NCBI RefSeq assembly: GCF_000687995.1
Contig: NZ_JIAC01000001.1
Span: 868,001 to 932,000, forward strand
Reading direction: 5' to 3'
Origin: Selenomonas ruminantium AC2024
GTDB taxonomy: Bacteria > Bacillota > Negativicutes > Selenomonadales > Selenomonadaceae
DNA length: 64,000 bases
Shown here: in pieces, positions 56,595 to 64,000 of the stretch
How positions within the stretch are numbered: the first letter of the stretch is position 1
Layout: every line of letters starts with the position of its first letter
Made by a program: the position numbers and the translations under genes
The notes under the pieces: generated by a model
The model's database searches: none
What the model was told of the DNA's origin: nothing
Seen by the model: only the letters and a program-made list of their open reading frames with translations

Positions 56595-57677
56595 TCATTC
56601 GTGGAAGATGAAGGAAAATTTCCGGCCAGGGCTGATGTACTCAATGAGATTGAGCTCACGGGAATCAATCTGAGCAGCTACATTTACCCCCGTATCTGCC
56701 GGCAGGTTGCTGCGGCAAATCTGCACTTCTCCCATATAGGGAAGGTTCCGTTCATTGTCAATGGTGATAGCTCCTAAGGGACGGGAAACAGCGTTTTCCG
56801 GCGCAATCTGCAGCTCCGTGTCCTGCCAGAAATCCTGGCTGTCACCAGCCCGTACAGCGTTTTGCGCCACATCCTGACGCGCCGTGAACACATGCTGTAA
56901 ATGTTGCCGTAATTGGGGATTTGGTGTCAGCCACTTGGCCTGCAGGGTTACTGCTTTATCCGAGAGCTGGCTGATGGCTTGCAGCTCCTCGGGCAGCGGC
57001 GGCAGGTCACCGAGGAAGATGGCATCAATACCCAAAGCTACAAGATGACGGGCCGCCAGAGAGGCAGTTTCTTCCCGATGATTTTCCAGCGTAGGACAGC
57101 CCGCTTTGCAGAAATTATGCTGGCGGTTAGCGCCGGGAACAAAGGCTCCTACTCGGATGCCGGCTTTGTGCAGCAACATGGTCTTGCGTACAAGCAGGTC
57201 CTCGCTTAGCCCGGTAAAGGGGCGTGGATAAAAGCTGTGCAGGGCTTCGATTTGCCGGAAGTTGGCCTTTAGCTCGACCAGCGCGGCAATAATCCTGCTG
57301 GTGACAGTGGAGGCATTCAGGGCAATGCGTATGCCCTGCCGATTCTGGGAGAGGGTGGCAATCTCTGCGGGGGAAAATCCCTCTGCCAGCCGCAGGGTCT
57401 TGATGCCCCAGATGCGGAACAGGGAGGGACTTAGTTCTGGAAGTTCCAGCCTTTCCTGCGTTTGCGGCGTGACGTTAGCGACAACTTCCATATCATTTTG
57501 CCGGGCCGCCTTCAAAATGGCCGACAATTCTCCTTTTATATCACCCAAATCGGTGGGATATTCAGGCAAAGCAAGAAAGAGCCGCCGCAGACCACAGGCA
57601 GCTGCTTCCTCGATGATGGCCAGGCTCTGCTCCACGGGCGTTCCCTGGCCGGGATATAGTGAAATACCATTTTCCAT
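56595..57677 (-). CDS. mupG: MupG-family 6-phospho-MurNAc glycosidase-like protein (DUF871)
   Basis: The protein has 360 residues. It has an N-terminal TIM barrel (about 1-235, GISLYPGQGTPVEQSLAII, HSFYPRPFTGLS) and a C-terminal beta domain (about 245-360, starting AKWLTPNP). DUF871 includes MupG, which splits MurNAc-6-P-GlcNAc during cell-wall recycling in Gram-positives. No murQ or PTS gene is near, so the role is inferred from the family. It leads the minus-strand set mupG-arsR-nlpC. Confidence 0.82.
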   Translation of the reverse strand: MENGISLYPGQGTPVEQSLAIIEEAAACGLRRLFLALPEYPTDLGDIKGELSAILKAARQNDMEVVANVTPQTQERLELPELSPSLFRIWGIKTLRLAEGFSPAEIATLSQNRQGIRIALNASTVTSRIIAALVELKANFRQIEALHSFYPRPFTGLSEDLLVRKTMLLHKAGIRVGAFVPGANRQHNFCKAGCPTLENHREETASLAARHLVALGIDAIFLGDLPPLPEELQAISQLSDKAVTLQAKWLTPNPQLRQHLQHVFTARQDVAQNAVRAGDSQDFWQDTELQIAPENAVSRPLGAITIDNERNLPYMGEVQICRSNLPADTGVNVAAQIDSRELNLIEYISPGRKFSFIFHE

Positions 57678-57912
57678 AGCAATTCCTTCCTTAGTTCATA
57701 TATCCTCGTGCCTTTTCGGTAACGGTCAATCTTTATGTATTTATTCGGTTTACAAGGGCGAGAATCCTTTTGATAATCTTATGAAAATTTTTTCGAAAGA
57801 AAAGAAGGTTTTTAGAGTCGTATGTGGAATTAAAGAAGAGCAAGGCATTATAGGAAAATCTAAATGGGGCGTTGACTATTGATGTGAATTATTAAGATGG
57901 GGAGGAATATAA

Positions 57913-58446
57913 ATGGCAGAGGATATCAAAAACAGGGAAGAGATTAATGCACGGCTGTCTTCGGCGATTGAGGAAATCGCCACTTCAACCCAGACGGTTT
58001 ATGAAGCAGTCGAGCAGGTAGCCAAAAGTGCCAGTGCGCTGGCCAAAGCAGGTCAGGAGTCTGTAGAACAGGCTAAGCTCCTGCAGGAAAAAAATGCGGA
58101 TACCATCAAGGTCATCGATTTCATCACCAATATCGCCGGCCAGACGAACTTACTGGGCCTCAACGCCGCCATTGAAGCAGCCCGTGCCGGTGAACAGGGA
58201 CGTGGCTTTGCCGTCGTAGCTGAAGAAGTGCGTAAGCTGGCGGAACAGTCCCGTGAAGCAACGGAAAAGATTCAGTCCACGCTGAACGAAATGAACAAGG
58301 CCGTTGAGGGCATTTCCAAGACGATTGAAACCACTGGCTCCATCAGTGAGGAGCAGGCCGCTTCCACCGAGGAAATCACGGCGAATCTGTCCCGTGTGAC
58401 GAAAGCTGCGGAAGACTTGAAGAAGTTTGTGGAAGCCTTGAACTAA
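57913..58446 (+). CDS. Receptor-less soluble MCP signalling domain
   Basis: The protein has 177 residues made only of the cytoplasmic coiled coil of a chemoreceptor. The tip reads [19 protein letters not shown], followed by [17 protein letters not shown]. There is no membrane helix, HAMP, PAS or haem domain. It could join receptor arrays through CheA/CheW or form a cytoplasmic cluster. GGGGAGG precedes the ATG. The frame upstream shows no lost sensor part, so it does not look like a recent truncation. Confidence 0.85.
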   Translation: MAEDIKNREEINARLSSAIEEIATSTQTVYEAVEQVAKSASALAKAGQESVEQAKLLQEKNADTIKVIDFITNIAGQTNLLGLNAAIEAARAGEQGRGFAVVAEEVRKLAEQSREATEKIQSTLNEMNKAVEGISKTIETTGSISEEQAASTEEITANLSRVTKAAEDLKKFVEALN

Positions 58447-58501
58447 ATGGTGAAAAAATAACCTTTCTGCTGTGAAAGGTTATTTTTTTGCGAAAAAGCT
58501 A

Positions 58502-58530
58502 TTGACAACGAGGGCTTTTATCCGTATAAT
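58502..58530 (+). promoter_or_regulatory. Consensus promoter of tRNA-Asp/Phe
   Basis: TTGACA, 17 bases, TATAAT: a full consensus, 28 bases before tRNA-Asp. Confidence 0.85.
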
Positions 58531-58557
58531 TATGTCCTGTGAGTGACACATTCACAT

Positions 58558-58634
58558 GGCCCGGTAGTTTAGTTGGTTAGAATGCCGCCCTGTCACGGCG
58601 GAGGTCAGGGGTTCAAGTCCCCTTCGGGTCGCCA
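58558..58634 (+). tRNA. tRNA-Asp (GTC)
   Basis: A 77-base cloverleaf with loop CTGTCAC and encoded CCA. Confidence 0.97.
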
Positions 58635-58638
58635 TTTT

Positions 58639-58714
58639 GCCTTTGTAGCTCAGTTGGTAGAGCAGGGGACTGAAAATCCCCGTGTCAGTGGTTCGATTCC
58701 GCTCGAAGGCACCA
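58639..58714 (+). tRNA. tRNA-Phe (GAA)
   Basis: A 76-base cloverleaf with loop CTGAAAA and encoded CCA, four bases after tRNA-Asp. Confidence 0.97.
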
Positions 58715-58725
58715 CTTAACAAATC

Positions 58726-58764
58726 AAGCCCTTGTCATGGCACTTAGCTTTGACAAGGGCTTTT
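58726..58764. terminator. Terminator of the tRNA pair
   Basis: A perfect 12-bp stem AAGCCCTTGTCA/TGACAAGGGCTT with T-run; it also faces the small minus-strand gene. Confidence 0.9.
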
Positions 58765-58778
58765 CGTTTTATCAGGTA

Positions 58779-58997
58779 CTAGCGGGCGCGGAAGTCGATA
58801 TAGAGGATTTCCGCCACGGAAAAAATAAGCAGTCCCTTTTTGGTGAAGAAGGAGAAGGAATCAATTCCCTGAAACTGAAAGGAACTTAAATCATTGCTTT
58901 GCAGGAATTTAGGGCCGTCTTTGTCGGTATAACGGATGGTCAAAATATCGTCGATGGAGACGGATGAACCGCCTTTCCAATGTACAATCGCTCTCAT
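58779..58997 (-). CDS. Small protein of unknown function
   Basis: The protein has 72 residues, mostly predicted beta strands (AIVHWKGGSSVSIDDILTIRY, GIDSFSFFTKKGLLIFSVAEILYIDF). There is no signal peptide or metal motif. The last strand pattern looks like a small Sm/LSm- or PH-like barrel, but this is only an impression. A GGGGGTG-type ribosome site precedes the ATG, supporting that it is translated. Family not recognised. Confidence 0.55.
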   Translation of the reverse strand: MRAIVHWKGGSSVSIDDILTIRYTDKDGPKFLQSNDLSSFQFQGIDSFSFFTKKGLLIFSVAEILYIDFRAR

Positions 58998-59114
58998 GGT
59001 TTCACCCCCAGCACTTAAAAAAATTCGACGGCTGAGAGGATTTTCCTGCTTTTTTCGAGAGCACCTGTGTTATATTGTGTATATCATATTTGCAACAGTT
59101 TAGGAGTGGAATGG

Positions 59115-59681
59115 ATGGAAGCATTTTGGGCATCTTTCTTGTTGATTTTTTTCGCTGAGATGGGGGACAAGACCCAGTTCCTCGTGATGGCACTGGCAGG
59201 CCGTTATGACAGCCGCCGGGTGTTTGTGGGGATGACCCTGGGGATAATCGTGGTACATGCCATGGCGGTGCTCTTGGGTGCCACCATCGGCAGTCTGCTG
59301 CCAGCGGAAAAAATGGCTATTGCCGCCTCAATCCTCTTTATTTGCTTTGGCCTTTGGTCCTTGAAGGGGGAGGAAGATGCGGAAGAAGAGGAATGCAAGG
59401 CCAGCCGATTCGGGCCGGTGATGACCGTAGCATTGACCTTTATCGTCGGCGAAATGGGCGATAAGACGCAGCTGGCAGCTGTGGCGCTGGCTTCGGAAAT
59501 GAATAGCTGGCTGATGGTCTTTATCGGGGCCGTGGCCGGCATGATTATCGCCGACGGCATGGGGCTGGTGGCAGGCAACTACCTCCAGAAAAAAATATCG
59601 CCCCCGACCATGCAAAAAGTGTCGGCGGCGATATTCATCGTGTTCGGTGTGGCAGGGTTGGTGCAGTGCTTGATTCTATAA
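59115..59681 (+). CDS. GDT1/UPF0016 cation transporter (Mn2+ exporter family)
   Basis: The protein has 188 residues and six helices in two repeats. Each repeat carries the family motif: FFAEMGDKTQ (residues about 12-21) and IVGEMGDKTQ (about 116-125). An acidic loop (EEDAEEEE) separates them. Bacterial members export manganese. The ATG at 59115 follows AGGAG. No yybP-ykoY manganese riboswitch is evident upstream. Confidence 0.92.
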   Translation: MEAFWASFLLIFFAEMGDKTQFLVMALAGRYDSRRVFVGMTLGIIVVHAMAVLLGATIGSLLPAEKMAIAASILFICFGLWSLKGEEDAEEEECKASRFGPVMTVALTFIVGEMGDKTQLAAVALASEMNSWLMVFIGAVAGMIIADGMGLVAGNYLQKKISPPTMQKVSAAIFIVFGVAGLVQCLIL

Positions 59682-59841
59682 AAATATCATAGGCTTTTTT
59701 GGAGTAATTATCAGGATAAACGACGCGGTTGCTTGTCTAATTCTTGTAGTTTGCCCAATAAATTTGGGGCAAAGTCTTTGTATTCAGGTAGCGTTGTATC
59801 AGACTGTAAAAGTTTGAGGAAACGCGGGGGTTATTCTCTTG

Positions 59842-59884
59842 CATTCTCTTTCTATCTCTTTTATAATGAGAAAGAAAGAGAATG
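59842..59884 (+). promoter_or_regulatory. Palindromic operator enclosing the -10 of the AlbA_2 gene
   Basis: CATTCTCTTTCT (59842-59853) and AGAAAGAGAATG (59873-59884) form a perfect 12-bp inverted repeat with a 19-base spacer. TATAAT (59862-59867) is inside the spacer. A protein bound here would block the promoter, suggesting autoregulation by the C-terminal winged helix of the next gene. Confidence 0.65.
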
Positions 59885-59900
59885 AGAGAGGAACAACGTG

Positions 59901-61223
59901 ATGACCAATAGAGAAAATGTAGATATTGAATACAAGCGTGTATATGTTCAAGAGCTTCGCAAAGATATTGTAGCTTTTGCCAATACAGAAGGTGGCACTC
60001 TTTATATAGGCATAAACGATGATGGCTCGGTGGCAGGTGTAGAAGATTCAGATGATACCATGTTGCGACTGGCGGGAAGTCTGAAAGATGGCATCGCACC
60101 AGACATTATGCCTTTTGTGCAGATTCGAGCTTTCGAACAAGAAAATAAGGTCGTGATTGCAGTAGAAGTGTCCATTGGTTCTGCCAGACCGTATTATTTG
60201 AAGGACAAGGGCTTGAAGCCGACTGGAGTGTATGTACGCCGGGGAACCTCATCGCAACCCCTCAGTGAAGCAGGGATAAGAGATATGATTGTGGAGTCAT
60301 ATGGCAAATCCTATGAAACATGTCGCAGCCTTAACCAAGAGCTTACCTTCGAGGCTTTTCAGAAAGAAATGGCCGTGAGGGAAATGGAATGCGGGGCCGT
60401 GCAGATGCGTACATTGAACATGATTGGTGAAGATGGTCTCTTCACCAATCTTGCCCTGCTGTTGTCTGACCAGTGTGAACATACGCTAAAAGTGGCCGTA
60501 TTCCAAGGCACAGATGATGTCGTATTCCGCAATCATCAGGAGTTTAGTGGCTCGTTGCTGTCACAGTTGGAAGAAGGGTATGCTTTTCTGGATAAAAATA
60601 TAGCAGTCAAATCAACTATTGAAGGCCTGCGACGCAAGGAGCAGAGAGACTATCCTATAGCGGCCGTCAGGGAAGCATTGCTCAATGCCATTATCCATCG
60701 TGATTACAGTTTCAATGGCAGTACGTTGGTAAACATATATGATGACAGAATAGAATTCGTGTCCCTTGGTGGCTTGGTAGCGGGGCTTTCCATGGAGGCT
60801 GTGCTGATGGGGGTATCTCAGTCACGCAATGCCTGTCTGGCAAATGTATTTTACAGGCTGAAACTGGTAGAAAGCTACGGTACCGGTATAAAGCGTATTA
60901 AAGCTCTGTATAAAAATAGTCAGCGTCAGGCTGTTTTCGAGTCAGCACCAGGGGCGTTCAAGACCACGCTGTTTAATCTAAACATTATTGAAGAGCCAGA
61001 AATAGTAACGCCATACCAGCCAGAGGCAGAAAAAGAAGCCGTGATGAAGTTGGCAGCCAACAAGGGGATGGTTACCCGCAGGGATGTTGAGGAGGCACTG
61101 TCCGTGGGGGCAAGCAAAGCATATTCTATATTGACAAATATGTGCAACGATGGAGTCTTGATAATGCAGAAGGCTGGAAAAAGGACACAGTATGTTCCTG
61201 TGCGGCGGGATGGGCGTAACTGA
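59901..61223 (+). CDS. AlbA_2 / HATPase_c_4 / winged-helix transcriptional regulator
   Basis: The protein has 440 residues. Residues 1-120 are an AlbA_2 domain (ENVDIEYKRVY, DIVAFANTEGGTLYIGINDDG, YVRRGTSSQPLS). Residues about 235-360 are a GHKL-like ATPase part (AVREALLNAIIHRDY, GTGIKRI). The last 70 residues are a winged helix (MVTRRDVEEALSVGASKAYS). Such proteins are often accessory regulators linked to stress or mobile DNA. A GTG at 59898 is an alternative start. It stands alone between terminator regions. Confidence 0.85.
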   Translation: MTNRENVDIEYKRVYVQELRKDIVAFANTEGGTLYIGINDDGSVAGVEDSDDTMLRLAGSLKDGIAPDIMPFVQIRAFEQENKVVIAVEVSIGSARPYYLKDKGLKPTGVYVRRGTSSQPLSEAGIRDMIVESYGKSYETCRSLNQELTFEAFQKEMAVREMECGAVQMRTLNMIGEDGLFTNLALLLSDQCEHTLKVAVFQGTDDVVFRNHQEFSGSLLSQLEEGYAFLDKNIAVKSTIEGLRRKEQRDYPIAAVREALLNAIIHRDYSFNGSTLVNIYDDRIEFVSLGGLVAGLSMEAVLMGVSQSRNACLANVFYRLKLVESYGTGIKRIKALYKNSQRQAVFESAPGAFKTTLFNLNIIEEPEIVTPYQPEAEKEAVMKLAANKGMVTRRDVEEALSVGASKAYSILTNMCNDGVLIMQKAGKRTQYVPVRRDGRN

Positions 61224-61274
61224 TCAGCGTGGCAAAGGATTAATGTTATTGTCCTTCTAAAATATAAGTGCAAA

Positions 61275-61310
61275 CAAAAAAGCTCTTGGTGAGAAGCCGA
61301 GAGCTTTTTT
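61275..61310. terminator. Bidirectional terminator
   Basis: AAAAAAGCTCTT and GAGAGCTTTTTT pair, giving A- and T-runs on both sides, between convergent genes. Confidence 0.9.
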
Positions 61311-61330
61311 CTGCATAGCGGGGGTTGTCA

Positions 61331-62581
61331 TCAGTAAATCCGTTCCAGCTCATACCCGTTATCATGCAGGGCTTTGGTGATACGCTGGATGTGTTCTTCG
61401 TTGTTGGTTTCGCAGGTGACTTCGAGAATTACCTTTTTGAAACTGTCGGTCACTTTGGACTGGTTGTGGTTGAGTTCGATGACGTTGGCATTTTCTTCGG
61501 CGAGGATGCGGGCGACGTTGAGGAGCTGGCCGGGTTTATCAGGCAGGAGTACGCCGAAGCAGAAGACGCGGCCACGGGCTATTTTTGCTTTTTCGATAAG
61601 GGCCGAAATCGTGGAAATATCGATATTGCCGCCGCTGACGATGGCAGCTACTTTTTTGCCCTTGAAGGGGAGCTTGGAGAGGGCGGCAAGGGACAGCACG
61701 CCTGCGCCTTCGGCGATGAGTTTGTGCTTTTCAATGAGCGATAATAAAGCGCCCATAATTTCCATTTCGGAAACGGTGATGATATCGTCGAGGTATTTCT
61801 TGCAGAATTCGTAGGTGAGTGTGCCTGCCGTCTTTACGGCGCAGCCGTCGGCTACAGTGTCGGCGGATTTTAGGGTCGTGATTTTTCCTTTTGCAAGAGC
61901 CGCTTTCATGCAGGCGGCGTTTTCCGGCTCTACGCCGATAACTTTGATGTTGGGGTTGACGAGTTTGGTAGCCAGGGCTACGCCGGAGGCAAAGCCGCCG
62001 CCGCCGATGGGCACGAGGATGGCGTCAATGTCCTTGCAGGCGTCGATGATTTCGAGTGCCGTGGTGCCCTGCCCTAAAAGCACCTGCAAATCGTTGAAGG
62101 GGTGGATGTAGACATAGCCGTGCTGTTTTTGCAGTTCGAGGCTGTAGGCGTAGGCATCGTCAAAACCGTCACCGTGGAGCACAACTTCGGCGCCGAGGGC
62201 TTTGGTACCTTCGACTTTTAAGATTGGGGTGGTGGCGGGCATACAAATAACGGCCTTGACGCCGAGTTTTTGTGCGGCAAAGGCTACGCCCTGTGCATGG
62301 TTGCCAGCGGATGAGGTAATAACGCCTTTGGCACGCTCTTCGGGGGTGAGCTGGCTGATTTTATTATACGCGCCGCGCAGCTTGAAGGCGCCGGTGTGCT
62401 GGAGGTTTTCGGGTTTTAGGTAGACTTTGTTGCCGGACAGTTCGGAGAAAAAGTCACTTTCAATGAGGCGGGTTTTGCGGACAATGCCCTCTAAATTGCG
62501 GGCGGCTTGATAGACTCCTGCGATGGTAGTCTGGGCGACAATTTCGGCATTGTTTGGTTTGCTGGCTTTTTCTTTTGACAT
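61331..62581 (-). CDS. ilvA: Threonine ammonia-lyase with ACT domain
   Basis: The protein has 416 residues. It deaminates threonine to 2-oxobutyrate. The PLP lysine is in HTGAFKLRGA, with SSAGNHAQGVA, the phosphate loop VPIGGGGFASG and VSGGNID. A single ACT domain (about 340-410, LPDKPGQLLNVARIL) follows. This length and single ACT fit the TdcB-like/short IlvA group rather than the two-ACT biosynthetic enzyme. CGAGGAGG precedes the ATG. It is monocistronic, with no ilv genes near. Confidence 0.93.
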   Translation of the reverse strand: MSKEKASKPNNAEIVAQTTIAGVYQAARNLEGIVRKTRLIESDFFSELSGNKVYLKPENLQHTGAFKLRGAYNKISQLTPEERAKGVITSSAGNHAQGVAFAAQKLGVKAVICMPATTPILKVEGTKALGAEVVLHGDGFDDAYAYSLELQKQHGYVYIHPFNDLQVLLGQGTTALEIIDACKDIDAILVPIGGGGFASGVALATKLVNPNIKVIGVEPENAACMKAALAKGKITTLKSADTVADGCAVKTAGTLTYEFCKKYLDDIITVSEMEIMGALLSLIEKHKLIAEGAGVLSLAALSKLPFKGKKVAAIVSGGNIDISTISALIEKAKIARGRVFCFGVLLPDKPGQLLNVARILAEENANVIELNHNQSKVTDSFKKVILEVTCETNNEEHIQRITKALHDNGYELERIY

Positions 62582-62658
62582 GATATGGCCTCCTCGTTGT
62601 ATGGCGGTTTACATAATTGTTATTTTTATCTAGTATAATCATCTAAAATGTTCTATTT

Positions 62659-62699
62659 AGTGTAGCATTATCCGTGAGAAAATGTCAATGTATTTTCTC
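62659..62699 (-). promoter_or_regulatory. ilvA promoter with palindrome over the -35
   Basis: On the minus strand TTGACA (62688-62683) and TACACT (62664-62659) are 18 bases apart. GAGAAAAT (62676-62683) and ATTTTCTC (62692-62699) form an inverted repeat around the -35, a candidate operator. Confidence 0.5.
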
Positions 62700-62773
62700 G
62701 TTGTCAGGGCAGGATTTTGCAGGCGGCGGCGCGAAGTATAAAGACAAAGAGTATTACGGGGAGGTATGTTCAG

Positions 62774-63202
62774 ATGAAGTTATCCCGTATTTTAGTGCCG
62801 GTGGACGCGTCCGATACATCGAAGCGGGCTCTGAAGTTTGCAGCAAATCTGGCTGATGAGATGGGAGCCAAGCTGGATGTGCTCCATGTGACTTATTTTA
62901 CCAGTGAAACGGATGCGCAGGAGGAAAGCTGGCTGCCGGATGATATTGCCGGGGATGTGCGCAGTGATGAAGCAGCAACTCAGACCATGGTCAAGGGTTG
63001 TATGCCGGATGATGTTGATTATGCGTATCATACTCGCACGGGGATGCCGGTGGAGGAGATTTTGCAGTTTGCTGAGGAAAGCCTGCCGGATTTAATCGTG
63101 ACCGGTGGCCGGGGGCTGGGAGTCGTGGAAGGCTTCTTTGCAGGCAGTGTCAGCCAGGAATTGGTTGAGCGGGCGCAAACGGCAGTGATGGTGGTTAAAT
63201 GA
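62774..63202 (+). CDS. Universal stress protein UspA family
   Basis: The protein has 142 residues. RILVPVDASDTSKRALKFA opens the fold and TGGRGLGVVEGFFAGSVSQE is the ATP-binding loop (G-x2-G-x9-G-S), so it is the nucleotide-binding type. GGGAGG precedes the ATG. It is paired with a second UspA gene 19 bases downstream. Confidence 0.92.
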   Translation: MKLSRILVPVDASDTSKRALKFAANLADEMGAKLDVLHVTYFTSETDAQEESWLPDDIAGDVRSDEAATQTMVKGCMPDDVDYAYHTRTGMPVEEILQFAEESLPDLIVTGGRGLGVVEGFFAGSVSQELVERAQTAVMVVK

Positions 63203-63221
63203 CCTTGAGGGGGTAATCATT

Positions 63222-63638
63222 ATGATGAAAAATATTCTTGTACCGGTGGATGGTTCGGAAGGTTCGGATCGTGCCGTGGCAGAGGCTATCGCTATGGCCG
63301 AGGTCTGTGAGGCAAAGCTCAACTTTCTCTATGTGGCCAACATCAATCAGCTGGCGATTAATGCCTGCCTGTCGGATGCTATTTTGGAAGCGGTAACGAA
63401 GGCCGGAAATGTTATTCTGGACAGAGCGATGGAAATGGTGCCCTCGGGGATTGAAAAGGAAGCCTTTTCGGAAACGGGGTCGCCGGCCGTGGTGATTCTG
63501 GATTTTGCTTCGTCTAATGATATTGATTTGATTATTATGGGCAGCCGCGGGCTCGGTATTGTCAAAGGGGTACTGTTGGGCAGTGTCAGCCAGTATATTG
63601 TGGAACAGGCGAAATGCCCGGTGCTTGTTGTTAAGTAG
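63222..63638 (+). CDS. Universal stress protein UspA family (second copy)
   Basis: The protein has 138 residues. NILVPVDGSEGSDRAVAEA and MGSRGLGIVKGVLLGSVSQY match UspA with an intact ATP loop. It is clearly different in sequence from its neighbour, so the pair is not a recent duplication. GAGGGGG precedes the two adjacent ATG codons; either may be used. Confidence 0.92.
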   Translation: MMKNILVPVDGSEGSDRAVAEAIAMAEVCEAKLNFLYVANINQLAINACLSDAILEAVTKAGNVILDRAMEMVPSGIEKEAFSETGSPAVVILDFASSNDIDLIIMGSRGLGIVKGVLLGSVSQYIVEQAKCPVLVVK

Positions 63639-63658
63639 TTCTTGGTTGGCTAGTGGCT

Positions 63659-63858
63659 GGCGGGGCGGCTGGCTGTTGTCCACGCTGTGCTATGGCATTT
63701 TGCTAAAAATATTTTTTGCCAATTATAAAAAGCAAAGCATCTAAACTCACTGCGTTCAAACAGTAGATGCTTTGCTTTTTTTAGGTGGTGGGCAAAAAAT
63801 ATTTTCTTAACGCGAAATGTCATACGCGCCGCTTAGGACAACAGCCAGCCACCCCGCC
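63659..63858. repeat. Nested palindromic element D (conserved apical loop)
   Basis: Outer stem 22 bp with one mismatch (63659-63680 with 63837-63858), middle stem 15 bp AAAATATTTTTTGCC (63706-63720 with 63791-63805), inner stem 17 bp (63727-63743 with 63764-63780) and loop AACTCACTGCGTTCAAACAG. T-run after the inner stem makes it a terminator for the usp genes. From 63859 to the window end I see no gene. Confidence 0.85.
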
Positions 63859-64000
63859 AAAGATACTATCTAGCCATTATTATGCAACTATATCGCTGGT
63901 TGGGACAAAAACTCGCCGAAAAGTTAGCAGCAGCCGCATGGCTGAGCAAAAGCGATAGCCTCGCAACTAGCCGCCAGCGGCCATACTTGCCTAAGCGAAG

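Noticed and set aside
59041-59114. yybP-ykoY manganese riboswitch before the GDT1 gene
   Set aside because: The upstream gap is short and shows none of the conserved loops.

Overview
The window looks like chromosome from a Negativicutes bacterium, most likely Selenomonadaceae (Selenomonas or a close relative). The basis is the 16S sequence type, the protein flavour, a trimeric [FeFe] hydrogenase, a complete F-type ATP synthase operon, GT41 and chemotaxis genes, and moderate GC content. This is judged by eye; I ran no database search. I see no prophage, transposase, CRISPR array or plasmid gene.

Layout. 1-3.5 kb: a periplasmic-binding-type (Bmp) protein running off the left edge, an HD-GYP response regulator and a divergent GHKL histidine kinase. 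3.5-5.7 kb: amtB-glnB on the minus strand behind a long structured leader RNA. 5.5-11 kb: a molybdenum cofactor operon on the plus strand behind a Moco-riboswitch-like leader with an intrinsic terminator. It encodes an MPT-binding protein, MoeA, MoaA, a MOSC-MogA fusion and a MobA-MobB fusion. 11-20 kb: a DEDD exonuclease, pheA and aroF (aromatic amino acids), a divergent ClpX, then the translation cluster rpmE-DUF1385-prfA-prmC-ywlC. 20.6-31.4 kb: a Cache chemoreceptor, rubrerythrin, a tartrate/malate-type dehydrogenase, a hotdog thioesterase with an M18 aminopeptidase, an unknown protein, a cluster of DnaA boxes, asparaginase, a FIST-domain pseudo-histidine-kinase and Hsp20. 31.5-38.5 kb: atpI-B-E-F-H-A-G-D-C. 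38.5-49.5 kb: a sodium:alanine symporter, a SnoaL-GGDEF-EAL protein, the hydABC-like hydrogenase operon with a probable Rex operator, a small excisionase-like protein, a metallophosphoesterase, and a GT41 O-GlcNAc-transferase-like protein coupled to a methyltransferase-like protein.

49.5-55.3 kb is a full rRNA operon, 16S-tRNA-Ala-tRNA-Ile-23S-5S, followed by tRNA-His, -Trp and -Ser. 55.3-64 kb holds an NlpC/P60 hydrolase, an ArsR repressor, MupG, a receptor-less MCP signalling protein, tRNA-Asp and -Phe, a GDT1-type transporter, an AlbA_2 protein with a palindromic promoter, threonine ammonia-lyase and two UspA proteins.

The genes describe an anaerobic fermenter with NADH-linked H2 production, amino acid catabolism (asparaginase, threonine deaminase, alanine uptake), c-di-GMP turnover and chemotaxis. 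The most unusual signals are non-coding. One is a family of three-tier nested palindromes that share a conserved apical loop although their stems differ; it occurs four times. The others are a three-hairpin leader before amtB-glnB, a DnaA-box cluster far from any visible dnaA, and a near-perfect Rex box before the hydrogenase.
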